DNA of 64,000 nt. Source: Symbiodinium sp. CCMP2592. Taxonomy: Eukaryota > Sar > Dinophyceae > Suessiales > Symbiodiniaceae. Made by a program: the position numbers and the translations under genes. Where the stretch lies: positions 1 to 64,000 of the forward strand of contig CAJNDT010005832.1 in the NCBI GenBank assembly GCA_905221615.1, read 5' to 3'. The first letter of the stretch is position 1. Each line of letters opens with the position of its first letter. Shown here piece by piece: positions 22,980 through 33,686 of this stretch. Below the pieces are notes generated by a model that did no database searches, was not told the origin of the DNA, and worked only from the letters and a program-made list of their open reading frames with translations.

Positions 22980-23330
22980 ACTGAAGGCCGGCCCCCCACC
23001 GCAGCGATGGGGGCCGGCCGCAGTAGGCTGGCTTGAAGGCGCCTGCGGGACCGAAGGCGATGGCCGAAAGGCGAGCCGTAGGTCCCTGGACCTCCGGTCC
23101 ACGCGGCTGAAGTGCATAGCCGCCTCCCGCAGCCTATATAATGATAACCCTAAACCTTGGTGCAAACGACCGGGGACCCTTGAATTCCTCCTTTCTGGCC
23201 TTTAGCCTACAGGCGACGGCCGAAAGGCAGCCCATAGGTCCTGTACCTCCGGTCCACGCGGCTGAAGTGATAGCACCTTCACGCAGCTTATATAGTAATA
23301 AACCTAAACCCAGCGCCTTTTGACCGAGGA
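22980..23330 (+). repeat. Two diverged ~158-bp tandem copies with a GC hairpin
   Basis: ACCTCCGGTCCACGCGGCTG occurs in two copies spaced 158 bp apart, each followed by a TATATAATGATAA- or TATATAGTAATAA-like segment. A perfect 11-bp inverted repeat (GGCCGGCCCCC, 22986-22996 with 23009-23019) precedes them. Confidence 0.75.
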
Positions 23331-23339
23331 CATTCGAAT

Positions 23340-26300
23340 TGCTTGCGGACCTGCCGGACTCGCTTATCCTGGTGGACAAGAAGGAGGACCTCTCGGAGAG
23401 CCAGTTCGCTTATCCTGGGGACAAAGAAGGAGGACCTGCCGGAGATCCAGGTCGCTTATCCTGGGGACAAAGAAGGAGGACCTGCCGGAGAGCCAGTTCG
23501 CTTATCCTGGTGGAAAAGAAGGAGGACCTGCCGGGGCGCCAGTTCCCTTATCCTGGGAACAAAGAAGGAGGACCTGCCGGAGAGCCAGTTCGCTTATATT
23601 GGGGACAAAGCAGGAGGACCTGCCGGGGGACAAAGAAAGAGGACCTGCCGGAGAGCCAGTTCGCTTAGCCTGGGGACAAAGAAGGAGGACCTGCCGGAGA
23701 GCCAGTTCGCTTATCCTGGGGACAAAGAAGGAGGACCTGCCGGAGAGCCAGTTCGCTTATCCTGGGGACAAAGAAGGAGGACCTGCCGGAGAGCCAGTTC
23801 GCTTATCTTGGGGATAAAGAAGGAGGACCTGCCGGAGAGCCAGTTCGCTTATCCTGTGGACAAAGAAGGAGGACTTGCCGCTTATCCTGGGGACAAAGAA
23901 GGGGGACCTGCCCGAGAGCCAGTTCGCTTATCCTGGGGACAAAGAAGGAGGACCTGCCGGAGAGCCAGTTCGCTTATCCTGGGGACAAAGAAGGAGGACC
24001 TGCCGGAGAGACAGTTCGCTTATCCTGGGGACAAAGCAGGAGGACCTGCCGGGAGAGCCAGTTCGCTTATCCTGGGGACAAAGAAGGAGGACCTGCCGGA
24101 TCCTGGGGACAAAGAAGGAGGACCTGCCGGAGAGCCAGTTCGCTTATCCTGGGGACAAAGAAGGAGGACCTGCCGGAGAGCCAGTTCGCTTAGCCTGGGG
24201 ACAAAGAAGGAAAACCTGCCGGAGAGCCAGTTCGCTTATCCTGGGGACAAAGAAGGAGGACCTGCCGGAGAGCCAGTTCGCTTATCCTGGGGACAAAGAA
24301 GGAGGGCCTGCCGGAGACCCAGTTCGCTTATCCTGGGGACAAAGAAGGAGGACCTGCCGGAGAGCCCCAAATTCTAGACAAAGCAATTCCAGGGTGGACA
24401 ATGGCGTTACATATTCCTTCTGTTTTCACAGTTTAAAAACGCTGGGGAGAAAGACGGAGGACCTGCCGGAGAGCCAGTTCGCTTATCCTGGGGACAAAGA
24501 AGGAGGACCTGCCGGAGAGCCAGTTCGCTTATCCTGGGGACAAAGAAGGAGGACCTGCCGGAGAGCCAGTTCGCTTGTCCTGAAGACAAAGAAGGAGGAC
24601 CGGCCGGAGAGCCAGTTCGCTTATCCTGGGGACAAAGAAGGAGGACCTGCAGGAGAGCCACAGAAGGAGGACCTGCCGGAGAGCCAGTTCGCTTACCCTG
24701 GGGGCAAAGAAGGAGGACCTGCCGGAGAGCCAGTTCGCTTATCCTGGGACAAAGAAGGAGGACCTGCCGGAGAGCCAGTTCGCTTATCCTGGGGACAAAG
24801 AAGGAGGACCTGCCGGAGAGCCAGTTCGCTTATTCTGGGGACAAAGAAGGAGGACCTGCCGGAGAGCCAGTTCGCTTATCCTGGGGACAAAGAAGGAGGA
24901 CCTGCCGGAGAGCCAGTTCGCTTATCCTGGGGACAAAGAACCAGCCAGTTCGCTTATCCTGGGGACAAAGAAGGAGGACCTGCCGGAGAGCCAGTTCGCT
25001 TACCCTGGGGACAAAGAAGGAGGACCTGCTGGAGAGCTACTTCGCGTATCCTGGGGCCAAAGAAGGAGGACCTGCCGGAGAGCCAGTTCGCGTATCCTGG
25101 GGACAAAGAAGGAGGACCTGCCGGAGAGCCAGTTCGCGTATCCTGGGGACAAAGAAGGAGGACCTGCNNNNNNNNNNNNNNNNNNNNNNNNNNNNNNNNN
25201 NNNNNNNNNNNNNNNNNNNNNNNNNNNNNNNNNNNNNNNNNNNNNNNNNNNNNNNNNNNNNNNNNNNGACCTGCCGGAGAGCCAGTTCGCTTGTCCTGGG
25301 GACAAAGAAGGAGGACCTGCCGGAGAGCCAGTTCGCTTATCCTGGGGACAAAGAAGGAGGGCTTGCCGGAGAGCCAGTTCCTGCCGGAGAGCCAGTTCGC
25401 CTATCCTGGGGACAAAGAAGGAGGACCTGCCGGAGAGCCAGTTCGCTTATCCTGGGGACAAGAAAGGAGGACCTGCCGGAGAGCCAGTTCGCTTGTCCTG
25501 GCGATAAAGAAGGAGGACCTGCCGGAGAGCCAGTTCGCTTATCCTGGGGACAATGAAGGAGGACCTGCCGGAGAGCCAGTTCGCTTATCCTGGGGAGGAC
25601 CTGCCGGAGAGCCAGTTCGCTTATCCTGGGGACAAAGAAGGAGGACCTGCCGGAGAGCCAGTTCGCTTATCCTGGGGACAAAGAAGGAGGACCGGCCGGA
25701 GAGCCAGTTCGCTTATCCTGGGGACAAAGAAGGAGGACCTGCCGGAGAGCCAGTTCGCTTATCCTGAGGACAAACCAGTTCGCTTATCCTGGGGACAAAG
25801 AAGGAGGACCTGCCGGAGAGCCAGTTCGCTTATCCTGGGAACAAAGAAGGAAAACCTGCGAGACCAGTTCGCTTACCCTGGGGACCTGCCGGAGAGCCAG
25901 TTCGCTTATCCTGGAGACAAAGAAGGAGGACCTGCCGGAGAGCCAGTTCCCTTATCCTGGGGACAAAGCAGGAGGACCTGCCGGAGAGCCAGTTCGCTTA
26001 TCCTGGGGACAAAGAAGGAGGACCTGCCGGAGAGCTGGTTCGTTTGTTCTGGGGACAAAGAAGGAGGACCTGCCGGAGAGCCAGTTCGCTTATCCTGGGG
26101 ACAAAGAAGGAGGACCTGCCGGGGACAAAGAAGGAGGATTTGCCGGAGAGCCGGAGAGCCAGGGACAAAGAAGGAGGACCTGCCGGAGAGCCAGTTCGCT
26201 TATCCAGGAGGACCTGCCGGAGAGCCAGTTCGCCTATCCTGGGGACAAAGAAGGAGGACCTGCCGGAGAGCCAGTTCGCTTATCCTGGGGACAAGAAAGG

Positions 26301-27745
26301 AGGACCTGCCGGAGAGCCAGTTCGCTTGTCCTGGCGATAAAGAAGGAGGACCTGCCGGAGAGCCAGTTCGCTTATCCTGGGGACAATGAAGGAGGACCTG
26401 CCGGAGAGCCAGTTCGCTTATCCTGGGGAGGACCTGCCGGAGAGCCAGTTCGCTTATCCTGGGGACAAAGAAGGAGGACCTGCCGGAGAGCCAGTTCGCT
26501 TATCCTGGGGACAAAGAAGGAGGCCGGAGAGCCAGTTCGCTTATCCTGGAAGGGGACCTGCCGGAGCCAGGGGAGAGGAGGACCTGCCGGAGCCAGTTCG
26601 CTTATCCTGGGGACAGGACCTGCCGGAGAGCCAGAAGGAGGTCCGCTGTAGTTCGCTTATCCTGGGGAAGGAGGACCTGCCGGAGAGCCAGTTCGCTTAT
26701 CCTGGGGACAAAGAAGGAGGACCTGCCGGAGAGCCAGTTCGCTTATCCTGGGGACAAAGAAGGAGGACCTGCCGGAGAGCCAGTTCGCTTATCCTGGGGA
26801 CAAAGAAGGAGGACCTGCCGGAGAGCCAGTTCGCTTATCCTGGGGACAAAGAAGGAGGACCTGCCGGAGAGCCAGTTCGCTTATCCTGGGCACAAAGAAG
26901 GAGGACCTGCCGGAGAGCCAGTTCGCTTATCCTGGGGACAAAGAAGGAGGACCTGCCGGAGAGCCAGTTCGCTTATCCTGGGGACAAAGAAGGAGGACCT
27001 GCCGGAGAGCCAGTTCGCTTATCCTGGGGACAAAGAAGGAGGACCTGCCGGAGAGCCAGTTCGCTTATCCTGGGGACAAAGAAGGAGGACCTGCCGGAGA
27101 GCCAGTTCGCTTATCCTGGGGACAAAGAAGGAGGACCTGCCGGAGAGCCAGTTCGCTTATCCTGGGGACAAAGAAGGAGGACCTGCCGGAGAGCCAGTTC
27201 GCTTATCCTGGGGACAAAGAAGGAGGACCTGCCGGAGAGCCAGTTCGCTTATCCTGGGGACAAAGAAGGAGGACCTGCCGGAGAGCCACTTCTGCCCAGA
27301 GCCAGTTCGCTTATCCTGGGGACAAAGAAGGAGGACCTGCCGGAGAGCCAGTTCGCTTATCCTGGGGAGCCGGAAGAGCCAGTTCGCTTATCCTGGGGAC
27401 AAAGAAGGAGGACCTGCCGGAGAGCCAGTTCGCTATCCTGGGCACAAAGAAGGAGGGCCTGCCGGAGAGCCAGTTCGCTTATCCTGGGGACAAAGAAGGA
27501 GGACCTGCCGGAGAGCCAGTTCGCTTATCCTGGGGACAAAGAAGGAGGACCTGCCGGAGAGCCAGTTCGCTTATCCTGGGGACAAAGAAGGAGGACCTGC
27601 CGGAGAGCTAGTTCGTTTGTTCTGGTGACAAAGAAGGAGGACCTGCCGGGGCGCCAGTTCGTTTGTCCTGGGGACAAAGAAGGAGGGCCTGCTGGGGCGC
27701 CAGTTCGCTTATCCTGGGGACAAAGAAAGAAGGAAGACTTTTGTG
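23340..27745 (+). repeat. 46-bp minisatellite array (stop-free in all six frames)
   Basis: Around 90 units of a 46-bp consensus built from GGGGACAAAGAAGGAGGACC, TGCCGGAGAGCCAGTTCGCT and TATCCT. Because 46 is not a multiple of three, successive units are read in successive frames and give a 46-residue peptide cycle. Neither strand's cycle contains a stop or a Met, so the apparent long frames (up to 630 codons) arise from composition. The array has truncated units, a roughly 85-bp non-repeat interruption at 24365-24450 and an assembly gap. I do not call it coding. Confidence 0.9.
25168..25267. other. Assembly gap (100 N)
   Basis: Exactly 100 N inside the 46-bp array, typical of a scaffold join of unknown length. 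The true array may be much longer or shorter. Confidence 0.98.
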
Positions 27746-27946
27746 ATTCAGAACAAAATCCTTAAAGCTACCTGGTCGCAATTGATGACAAGTTTGAGGT
27801 AATCCAAGTCTGACCCGCGTGTGGAGAAAGCAAATGCTGAGGCGAGCCAGTCTTGAAGTGACCCGGCTCTCTCTACTGCCAGTAGCCAGTGCAGTTTGTG
27901 GCTCAAGCTTCTCCGTCTGCAAGTTTCGGAAAGTTCCGGGCTCGCT

Positions 27947-28600
27947 ATGGCCGCCAAGGAGCCTACTGTGACAGTGGATGCTTTGCCTGCAGAAACTCTC
28001 GCAAACACTGCTTCAACCATTCCTGCAACCTTGCTCGACCCGGTGCCAGACTCGAGCACCCCTACGAACATCAGCCCGAAGCCAGCTGACTATGCAAAGG
28101 TGCCAGAAGTGGGAGAGCGGATCATGTGCCTACAAGAACCTCAAGCGCAGGCAATACTGTCTGGCTCCAAGACAATTGAGATTCGTGGACGACGAGCTCA
28201 ATTGGGAACCGTCTGGGTAAGATCACAATCACCCGCGCGCAGCCCATCACAGCTGATGAGTTGCAGGCTTTGCGTACGTCCCATCCCGACGCAGGGCTTC
28301 CTCTGGAGCCTCCCCGCCGCAAGCAACTGTGGGCGCTGTGGTTCAGCACGCCGATATGGCTTTCTGCGCCAGTTGACTATTACCGCTTGCCACGAAACTC
28401 TGGATGGGACCGTTATCGACGCAATGCCGATGACTTAGAGCCAAGGCGGCCGATGCAAACTCCGAGCAAACGCTCCCCAAAACATGAGGAAGCGCTGGCC
28501 GACGAGGACCGGGTTGCAAACTCTGATTGCGTGTGGTTTGTAGAAAGCTCCTCCAACTCTCGTAGTCCATCTTCGGCTGGCAGGAGATCGAAGATGACAA
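27947..28600 (+). pseudogene. ASCH-domain (PUA-like fold) gene broken by a frame change
   Basis: The ATG at 27947 (context CGCTATGGCC) opens a frame with about 47 low-complexity residues, then MCLQEPQAQAILSGSKTIEI and RGRRAQLGTVW. This matches the start of ASCH domains (Q-x3-A/L-x-L-G-x-K-x-x-E-x-R). The rest of the domain continues in another frame from about 28215: GKITITRAQPITADELQAL, then LWALWFS...PVDYYRLPRNSGWDRYR, the usual last strands. Between the halves there is neither room nor an obvious splice pair for the missing central strand, so I read it as an internal deletion with frameshift, although an assembly error or a very unusual intron remains possible. ASCH proteins bind RNA or nucleotides. 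The 3' end is uncertain: the second frame stays open to 28662. Confidence 0.55.
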
Positions 28601-28607
28601 GTGAGAC

Positions 28608-28796
28608 GTGGCTTGTTGCGTGTACAGACAGCAGTGGAAGCTCGCACAGAAACCGATCATAGCACAGCTGTCAGAAGGCAAAGAGCGATGTAGATGTTGC
28701 TCGGTCAGGTTTTGCGCTGAGCACGTTGTCGCACCGCGCTGCATCCGCCTGTGCAGCCGTCGGATCAAAGACCATGCTCCAACGGAGCAAGTGTAG
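28608..28796 (+). CDS. Possible Cys/His-rich exon
   Basis: The frame reads RCRCCSVRFCAEH and then RCIRLCSRR, a cluster that could bind zinc. It is short, has no family assignment and overlaps antisense frames. It could be a downstream exon of the ASCH-containing gene. Confidence 0.2.
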   Translation: MACCVYRQQWKLAQKPIIAQLSEGKERCRCCSVRFCAEHVVAPRCIRLCSRRIKDHAPTEQV

Positions 28797-29935
28797 ACAC
28801 CCAGGCCTGCATGGTAATGCATGAGCCCAGTCCGTCGGCGTTGGGCGGACATCTCCGACAGCGACCCGGAGGAGCCGCTTGAACTCCCCAGTTGAAGTCT
28901 GACCTTCCGCGCCCGCCCGCTTGGACCCAGGACGACAACCCGTGGCAAAGCCCTGGCCCAAAGACAAGCTGCCTGCCCTGAGCTCGGAATACTAGGAACA
29001 TTGCTTGCTTTCCGTACGACGCGAGAGCAAGCCGAACTCAGGTCGCAACCGGCGGATGAGACTTCCAGAGCATCCGGCGATACTTCAAGCACGGCGTCTT
29101 GGCTGCCGTATGCCATAATTACAAGTTTGCAGCCTGCAGAGCAGACATGCTGTTGCCCAAAGAGTCACCTGTCACAAGGCTGCGGCTCTGGCAGGAGGAC
29201 AAAACAGCGTGCGGCAACCAGCAGTGCGCCCAGCAGAGCTCAACTCCAAGTAAGTTCAGCGGTGTTGCGCGCCAGAGGTCGCAGCCGGACTGCGAACCGA
29301 AGTGAGCGCCTTCGTCCTCACTGTGCTAACTCCCGAATTACGCAGGAACTGGAGGCCGTCCTATCTTCTGGCGTGGCAACGGAGGCTCCAGACTGTATGC
29401 TGTCTAGAAAGTTTTCCTTGCGCTCTCTGGCGTGAGTTTGTCTTCTTCTACAACCTGCGCCTGCACTTGAGCGTTGAGATGTTTGTCAGTGCCGTGCTCA
29501 AGCACGGCCCAGCAGGCGTCGGGCACAGGTCTTTAGTGGCCAGGCAGAAATACCTTCGCCGCAAGTGCCTCGCGTACATCTTTCCGTGTAAGATGTGGAA
29601 AGAGCTAGTCTTTGACGTCGATTTGGCAGTGTCGCGACCCCGCCGTCGGGGTCGCCAAGAGAACGGCCAAGTGAAGGTTCAGCCAGTAGGTTTGATTGCG
29701 GCCCGACCCACGGGCGCCTCTTCTGCTTGAAGAACTGCTGCCATCCACGTACAGGGAGCAGCGGCAAGGGGAAAGCGAACGTTTGGACCTGTTGACCAGC
29801 TGTTGCGTTGCCGCCAAGTTTAGCTGTCCTGATGAGCCCAGAACCTGGAATTCCTTCGACGGGCCCAAGGAACCGCAGCCAGCAAGTCGGGGAAGTTGCT
29901 TCGTAGCTCTTGTGCTGTTAGATTCGCCAGCAGTC
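28797..29935. other. Spacer, no gene supported
   Basis: Several frames of 70-145 codons on both strands, none with a recognisable domain. The plus frame just upstream of the next gene is open for 80 codons before its first ATG, so an upstream exon of that gene may lie here. Confidence 0.4.
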
Positions 29936-30886
29936 ATGCCGGGGCCTAACAAGCGGCGATTCAAGCTCGGCGGCATGGACCTCGAGGACGGCAGCTCCAA
30001 AGCCATACGCTTGCATTCTGGGAGCACCGGCGACGGTCGCCAGCTGCTTGCTTGCGCAAGGCCCTGGGGCAGTGCGTTCGGCGAGTTCAAGGAGGTGGAC
30101 AAGAGCATGCCGCTGTGGCAAGTACAGGTCAGCCACGGCGGCAACAACCATTTTGGATACAAGGTTGTTGCCATGGCCAGAGAAGCTCTACAAGACCACC
30201 CCAACCCGGAACTTCGGGACCTGCGTGGCTTGGAAACCGCTTGGAAGGTCAAGCTCTTGAGCGGGGCTCCTGCGAAGGAGAACGAAGACCCTGACGGCGT
30301 GGGCTTCCAGGACTGGCAGGTAGTGCTGTACTGTGCTGGAAGCAGCCCCAACGCGGCTTTGGATCTTGTGCACCTTATCCTCAAGCACAAGGTAAACAGA
30401 GGCCACGCGGCCGCCATGCCGAGCTTATGCGTAGCAGCCCCGCCGCAGTGCGATTTGCTCATTCCGCCCGAGCCGTGGACGCTCTTTCCTGCTGCAGAGA
30501 TGCTGCCGCCTTTCGGTGCAGTCCCGCCTTCTGGGCGACGTCACATTCTCGGGCAGCTTGAAATGAAAGAAGCCCGTGGCGACAGCCAGGCCGAAAACGT
30601 GCTTTACATCTTGTCATTGTTCGGCGGCATCTACCTCTTCCGGGAGCTTTTCGAAGCGAGCGGCATCCCTGGGAAGTACATAAAACAGGGTGGGGACAGC
30701 GACTATATGCGCTACATGGAGTTCACCGACAGCGACGAGCACAAAGAGCAGATACAGCATGTCCTGCAGAACGTCTTGCTGAGGCGGCCAGTGTACTTCA
30801 TCAATGCCACTGGCGACGCAGACAACAGCATGGCCGCTTGGATGATTGCCCAGGATTCTGTCTTCCTGCAAGAGACGGACAAGTGA
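29936..30886 (+). CDS. Unidentified protein, about 316 residues
   Basis: Start taken at the first ATG in the frame (context GTCATGCC, peptide MPGPNKRRFKLGG). The frame is open upstream to about 29696 but only from non-ATG codons, so an earlier exon is possible. The product is mixed and soluble-looking. Its C-terminal third has a hydrophobic stretch (YILSLFGGIYLFRELF), a segment rich in Asp/Tyr (GDSDYMRYMEF), then VYFINATGDADNS. No membrane protein pattern, signal peptide or known catalytic motif is evident. It is first in a co-oriented set with the F-box-like and nuclease genes. Coding status is inferred from length and absence of repeats only. Confidence 0.5.
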   Translation: MPGPNKRRFKLGGMDLEDGSSKAIRLHSGSTGDGRQLLACARPWGSAFGEFKEVDKSMPLWQVQVSHGGNNHFGYKVVAMAREALQDHPNPELRDLRGLETAWKVKLLSGAPAKENEDPDGVGFQDWQVVLYCAGSSPNAALDLVHLILKHKVNRGHAAAMPSLCVAAPPQCDLLIPPEPWTLFPAAEMLPPFGAVPPSGRRHILGQLEMKEARGDSQAENVLYILSLFGGIYLFRELFEASGIPGKYIKQGGDSDYMRYMEFTDSDEHKEQIQHVLQNVLLRRPVYFINATGDADNSMAAWMIAQDSVFLQETDK

Positions 30887-31269
30887 AAGCGGCCAGTCGT
30901 TCCAATGCACCGTCATGAGCAGCCCTGTATAGCGGGAGCATAGGCACAGCCGCCAGGAGCCGCCCAGCGCAAAACCGAACCCTGCCAGAAGGAATGCTGG
31001 GCAGTTTGAAGCCACGACTGTACACGTTGCATGGCCCGCTGACTGCATGGACTCCGGAGTTTCTGCTCAAGCCGATCCGCAATGATGTAGCGATTGAAAT
31101 GTATATGCAATTCGCGTTCCAGAACGGCATACAAGTCTACCCAAGCTTAACGACAAGCTTCTTGCTTTATCTGGCGACATGGGCCAACTCCGACTCATGA
31201 TTTTCGTTTGTGTCACGCGGTTGAATGGAGCACTAGGTTAAGCACGCAATCCGAAATCCCCTTTGGCCG

Positions 31270-31896
31270 ATGTCGGTCTGGCCCGCGGCGCTGCCCGACA
31301 CATTGCTGCGGCAAATCACATTGGAGCTGGCGGGCTTCGCGTCCGTGCAGCAGCTTCGATGCACGTGCAGTCGCGCCAACGACAGACTTCTTCGCGAAGA
31401 AGTCGACGCCAGGGTTCAATGCGCACGACGTTGTCTACACCCTCTGCTGACAAGACAGCTGCTTCTGCCCGGGTTCAGCGAACCGGTGCCTTGCCAGGCG
31501 TTTCCCACTCTCCCTGGCCAGGACATCTTCGGAGAAGAACTCCGCTTGTACGTGAATGAGGTGGCGTCAACGATGGATGACATTGTCGCAGCAAACGCCC
31601 TGACAGATTGGTTGGAAGTCTGCGGGTTGGATATTCACACACCAGCGGAAGCGATCCTTGTTCTGAATGCTTGGCGAAACAACGCCCGTGCTGACGGCTG
31701 CCGGCTCAGTGACTTCTTGGCAATGAGCAATGCAACTTTTTTGTACAGGCCTTCCTTCGAAATCCGTTCAGGGCAAGGCGTGCTGCTGCGCATGGAGCCT
31801 GTCCTTTGCATCGCATTCAATTTCAGAGGGCTGAAGGGCGTGCTGTTAGCCAACGACCGCCTCAAAGCGAGCAACGAAGGCAAGCGCCGTCGCTAA
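31270..31896 (+). CDS. Small F-box-like protein
   Basis: The ATG at 31270 begins MSVWPAALPDTLLRQITLEL, followed by AGFASVQQLRCTCSRANDRL. This resembles an F-box core (L-P-x-x-L-L-x-x-I, then a Cys/Ser-rich helix preceding R-x-W or similar), which in eukaryotes links substrates to SCF ubiquitin ligases through Skp1. The remaining 150 residues show no repeat domain such as LRR or Kelch and end in a basic KRRR tail. 208 codons, no intron evident. The F-box assignment is by eye, and the usual terminal Trp is not obvious. Confidence 0.45.
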   Translation: MSVWPAALPDTLLRQITLELAGFASVQQLRCTCSRANDRLLREEVDARVQCARRCLHPLLTRQLLLPGFSEPVPCQAFPTLPGQDIFGEELRLYVNEVASTMDDIVAANALTDWLEVCGLDIHTPAEAILVLNAWRNNARADGCRLSDFLAMSNATFLYRPSFEIRSGQGVLLRMEPVLCIAFNFRGLKGVLLANDRLKASNEGKRRR

Positions 31897-32033
31897 TTCA
31901 ATGGTGTGTCGGAACCGTCGCGGCATTGCCGAGGCAGGCACCCGCAATTATGACTTGTGTATAAAAGCTTTGCAGATCGCCGCAGCCATGCAGCCGCAGC
32001 AGGTGCACAGCCCTTCTTGTGGAACATTCTAAC

Positions 32034-33344
32034 ATGGCACCACGGCAGTGCAGCCGCGGTAAGCTCCGGCTCAAAAGGAAGTCGCGGTGTAGCAGGGTGT
32101 CAGGTGCTTCCAGCATCTGCCGGTACGCCATGAGAGGCGACGATGACACGGTTCTGCAAGATATGGAGACGGAGCCCCAAAGCAGGAAACGTTCCAGAGA
32201 GGGGTACGCCAATGCCGAGGCAGAGCCTGCCGAAAAGAATTGTTGTGCCGATTTCTCCAGGACTACGCTGGTGAGAGCAGGACTGGCTTGCGTGCTGCCC
32301 GAGCCACTCAGGAACGAGACAGCGAGCAGGGACAAGTTTCCATCCCGACCTGTCGTTTTGCCCGAGCGACCGCCAGACGACTGCGTCGTGGATCATCTGT
32401 GGCGACTGCATCCACACCCGCGCGACAGACACCTCGCCATGACTACTGCGGAACATGCCTACTTCTGGAAGGGAGAGCGTGTCCGGAGTTCCGTGACCCA
32501 GGTCATCAAGCAATTTGCTGAGGAGTTCGACGCGGACGCCATCATCGTCGGCATGGTGCAGGGACCAGATTGGCCGCGACCGGGCTACCTCCGTCGCCAG
32601 CCTTGCGCTGAATCGCTGCGGAGCCTGCGGCGAATGCAGCACACTGTTCCTGAAGCAGCGGATGTCCTTCTGCTGATGCAGGACAGTGAACGTGACGAGC
32701 GAACCACCTGTGCGGCTATACGGCGCCTGAAAGGATGCCACCCGGAGCATGCTGCAACTTGCGACGAGCTAGCCCTCTCGCCCGAACAGATTAAGGAGAA
32801 ATGGGAAATGTCCCGTCTGCGCTGCGCTCGAGAAGGCACCTGGATGCATGCGCAGTTTGAATGCTTGCTCAATGGTGGCTCGTCTCCAGTGACACCTGAA
32901 GTGTCGCTGCTCTTGGCGTTTCTGCGAACACAGCTTCCTCTGAAGGCCTACCGCACAGAGTGGGCAGTCTACGCAAGCGCTGCACATGTTGCAGGAACGA
33001 TAGACTTCGTGGGAGAAAAACCAGATGGGAAGAAGGTGCTGGTGGACTGGAAGCGCTCTGGCAGCATCGAAGACAAAGATCGCCACTTCGGCAAATACAT
33101 GCAGCCCCCTGTCGACGACGTTCCGGATTGTGCAGTGTGGAAGTACAGGCTGCAGCTGAACATCTACCGGTTGATTCTTGAAGAACACTACGACCAGCAG
33201 GTGGCGGCCATGTTTGTGGTGTGCACACACCCGGACAGGGGTTGCAAGCCGTGGGTGGACATCGTTCCAAAGATGGACCGGCAAGCCGAAGCCCTGTTGT
33301 CCAAGTGCAGCGAGCTAGCACAGATGCGGGCGTCCAGCAGATGA
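32034..33344 (+). CDS. PD-(D/E)XK superfamily nuclease (RecB/Cas4-like)
   Basis: About 436 residues from the first ATG (context AACATGG). Key features: WKGERVRSSVT near residue 145, followed by FAEEFDADAII; GTWMHAQFECLL (a G-x-x-H helix); AGTIDFVG (Asp about 324); VLVDWKRSG (Asp 338, Lys 340); and RLQLNIYRLILEE (Gln 374, Tyr 378). The order G-H, D, D-x-K, Q-x3-Y is diagnostic for RecB/exonuclease V/Cas4-type metal-dependent nucleases. The SVT...FDAD segment is, as far as I remember, shared with nuclease-like proteins of large DNA viruses and some protists. All catalytic residues are present, so activity is plausible. The N-terminal 110 residues are basic and low-complexity, possibly for nuclear targeting. 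It is co-oriented with its neighbours, about 120 bp after the previous gene. Role unknown: repair, plasmid/virus defence or a mobile-element function are all possible. Confidence 0.7.
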   Translation: MAPRQCSRGKLRLKRKSRCSRVSGASSICRYAMRGDDDTVLQDMETEPQSRKRSREGYANAEAEPAEKNCCADFSRTTLVRAGLACVLPEPLRNETASRDKFPSRPVVLPERPPDDCVVDHLWRLHPHPRDRHLAMTTAEHAYFWKGERVRSSVTQVIKQFAEEFDADAIIVGMVQGPDWPRPGYLRRQPCAESLRSLRRMQHTVPEAADVLLLMQDSERDERTTCAAIRRLKGCHPEHAATCDELALSPEQIKEKWEMSRLRCAREGTWMHAQFECLLNGGSSPVTPEVSLLLAFLRTQLPLKAYRTEWAVYASAAHVAGTIDFVGEKPDGKKVLVDWKRSGSIEDKDRHFGKYMQPPVDDVPDCAVWKYRLQLNIYRLILEEHYDQQVAAMFVVCTHPDRGCKPWVDIVPKMDRQAEALLSKCSELAQMRASSR

Positions 33345-33686
33345 CCGCGAAGCGTGAAGGCTGAGAGATGGACGGAGGTCTCACAGTTACGTGCCTGCTG
33401 CAAGAGATGGCACATGCAACGTAGGTTCGCCCAAGCCATGGCTTAAAAAGCACCGGTGCAGCCTGCCAAGTGTGTGGAAATGAATCATGAGAGCCGGGGT
33501 GGCTCTCTGCTGCATGAAAGTAGACGGCCGTGCTGGGGAGCCTCTCGACGACGCTAGCAGCTACAGCAACGTGGCACTGCGGCAAGACGTAGATAAACAA
33601 GGTTCAGGCCAACCTTCTCAAGTTTCAGGCTCAAGACACACAGACTACTTCGGTGGAGCTAGCCTGCCGCATAGTTCCATCCAGCC

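Noticed and set aside
23343..27765. Long plus-strand ORFs (344, 630, 278 and 459 codons) as a giant repeat protein
   Set aside because: The 46-bp unit is open in all six frames and has no Met, so ORFs start only at chance mutations. Their length is explained by composition and is not evidence of coding.
28343..29116. 257-codon minus-strand ORF
   Set aside because: It lies antisense to the ASCH second half, has no motif, and the plus strand gives the recognisable family match.
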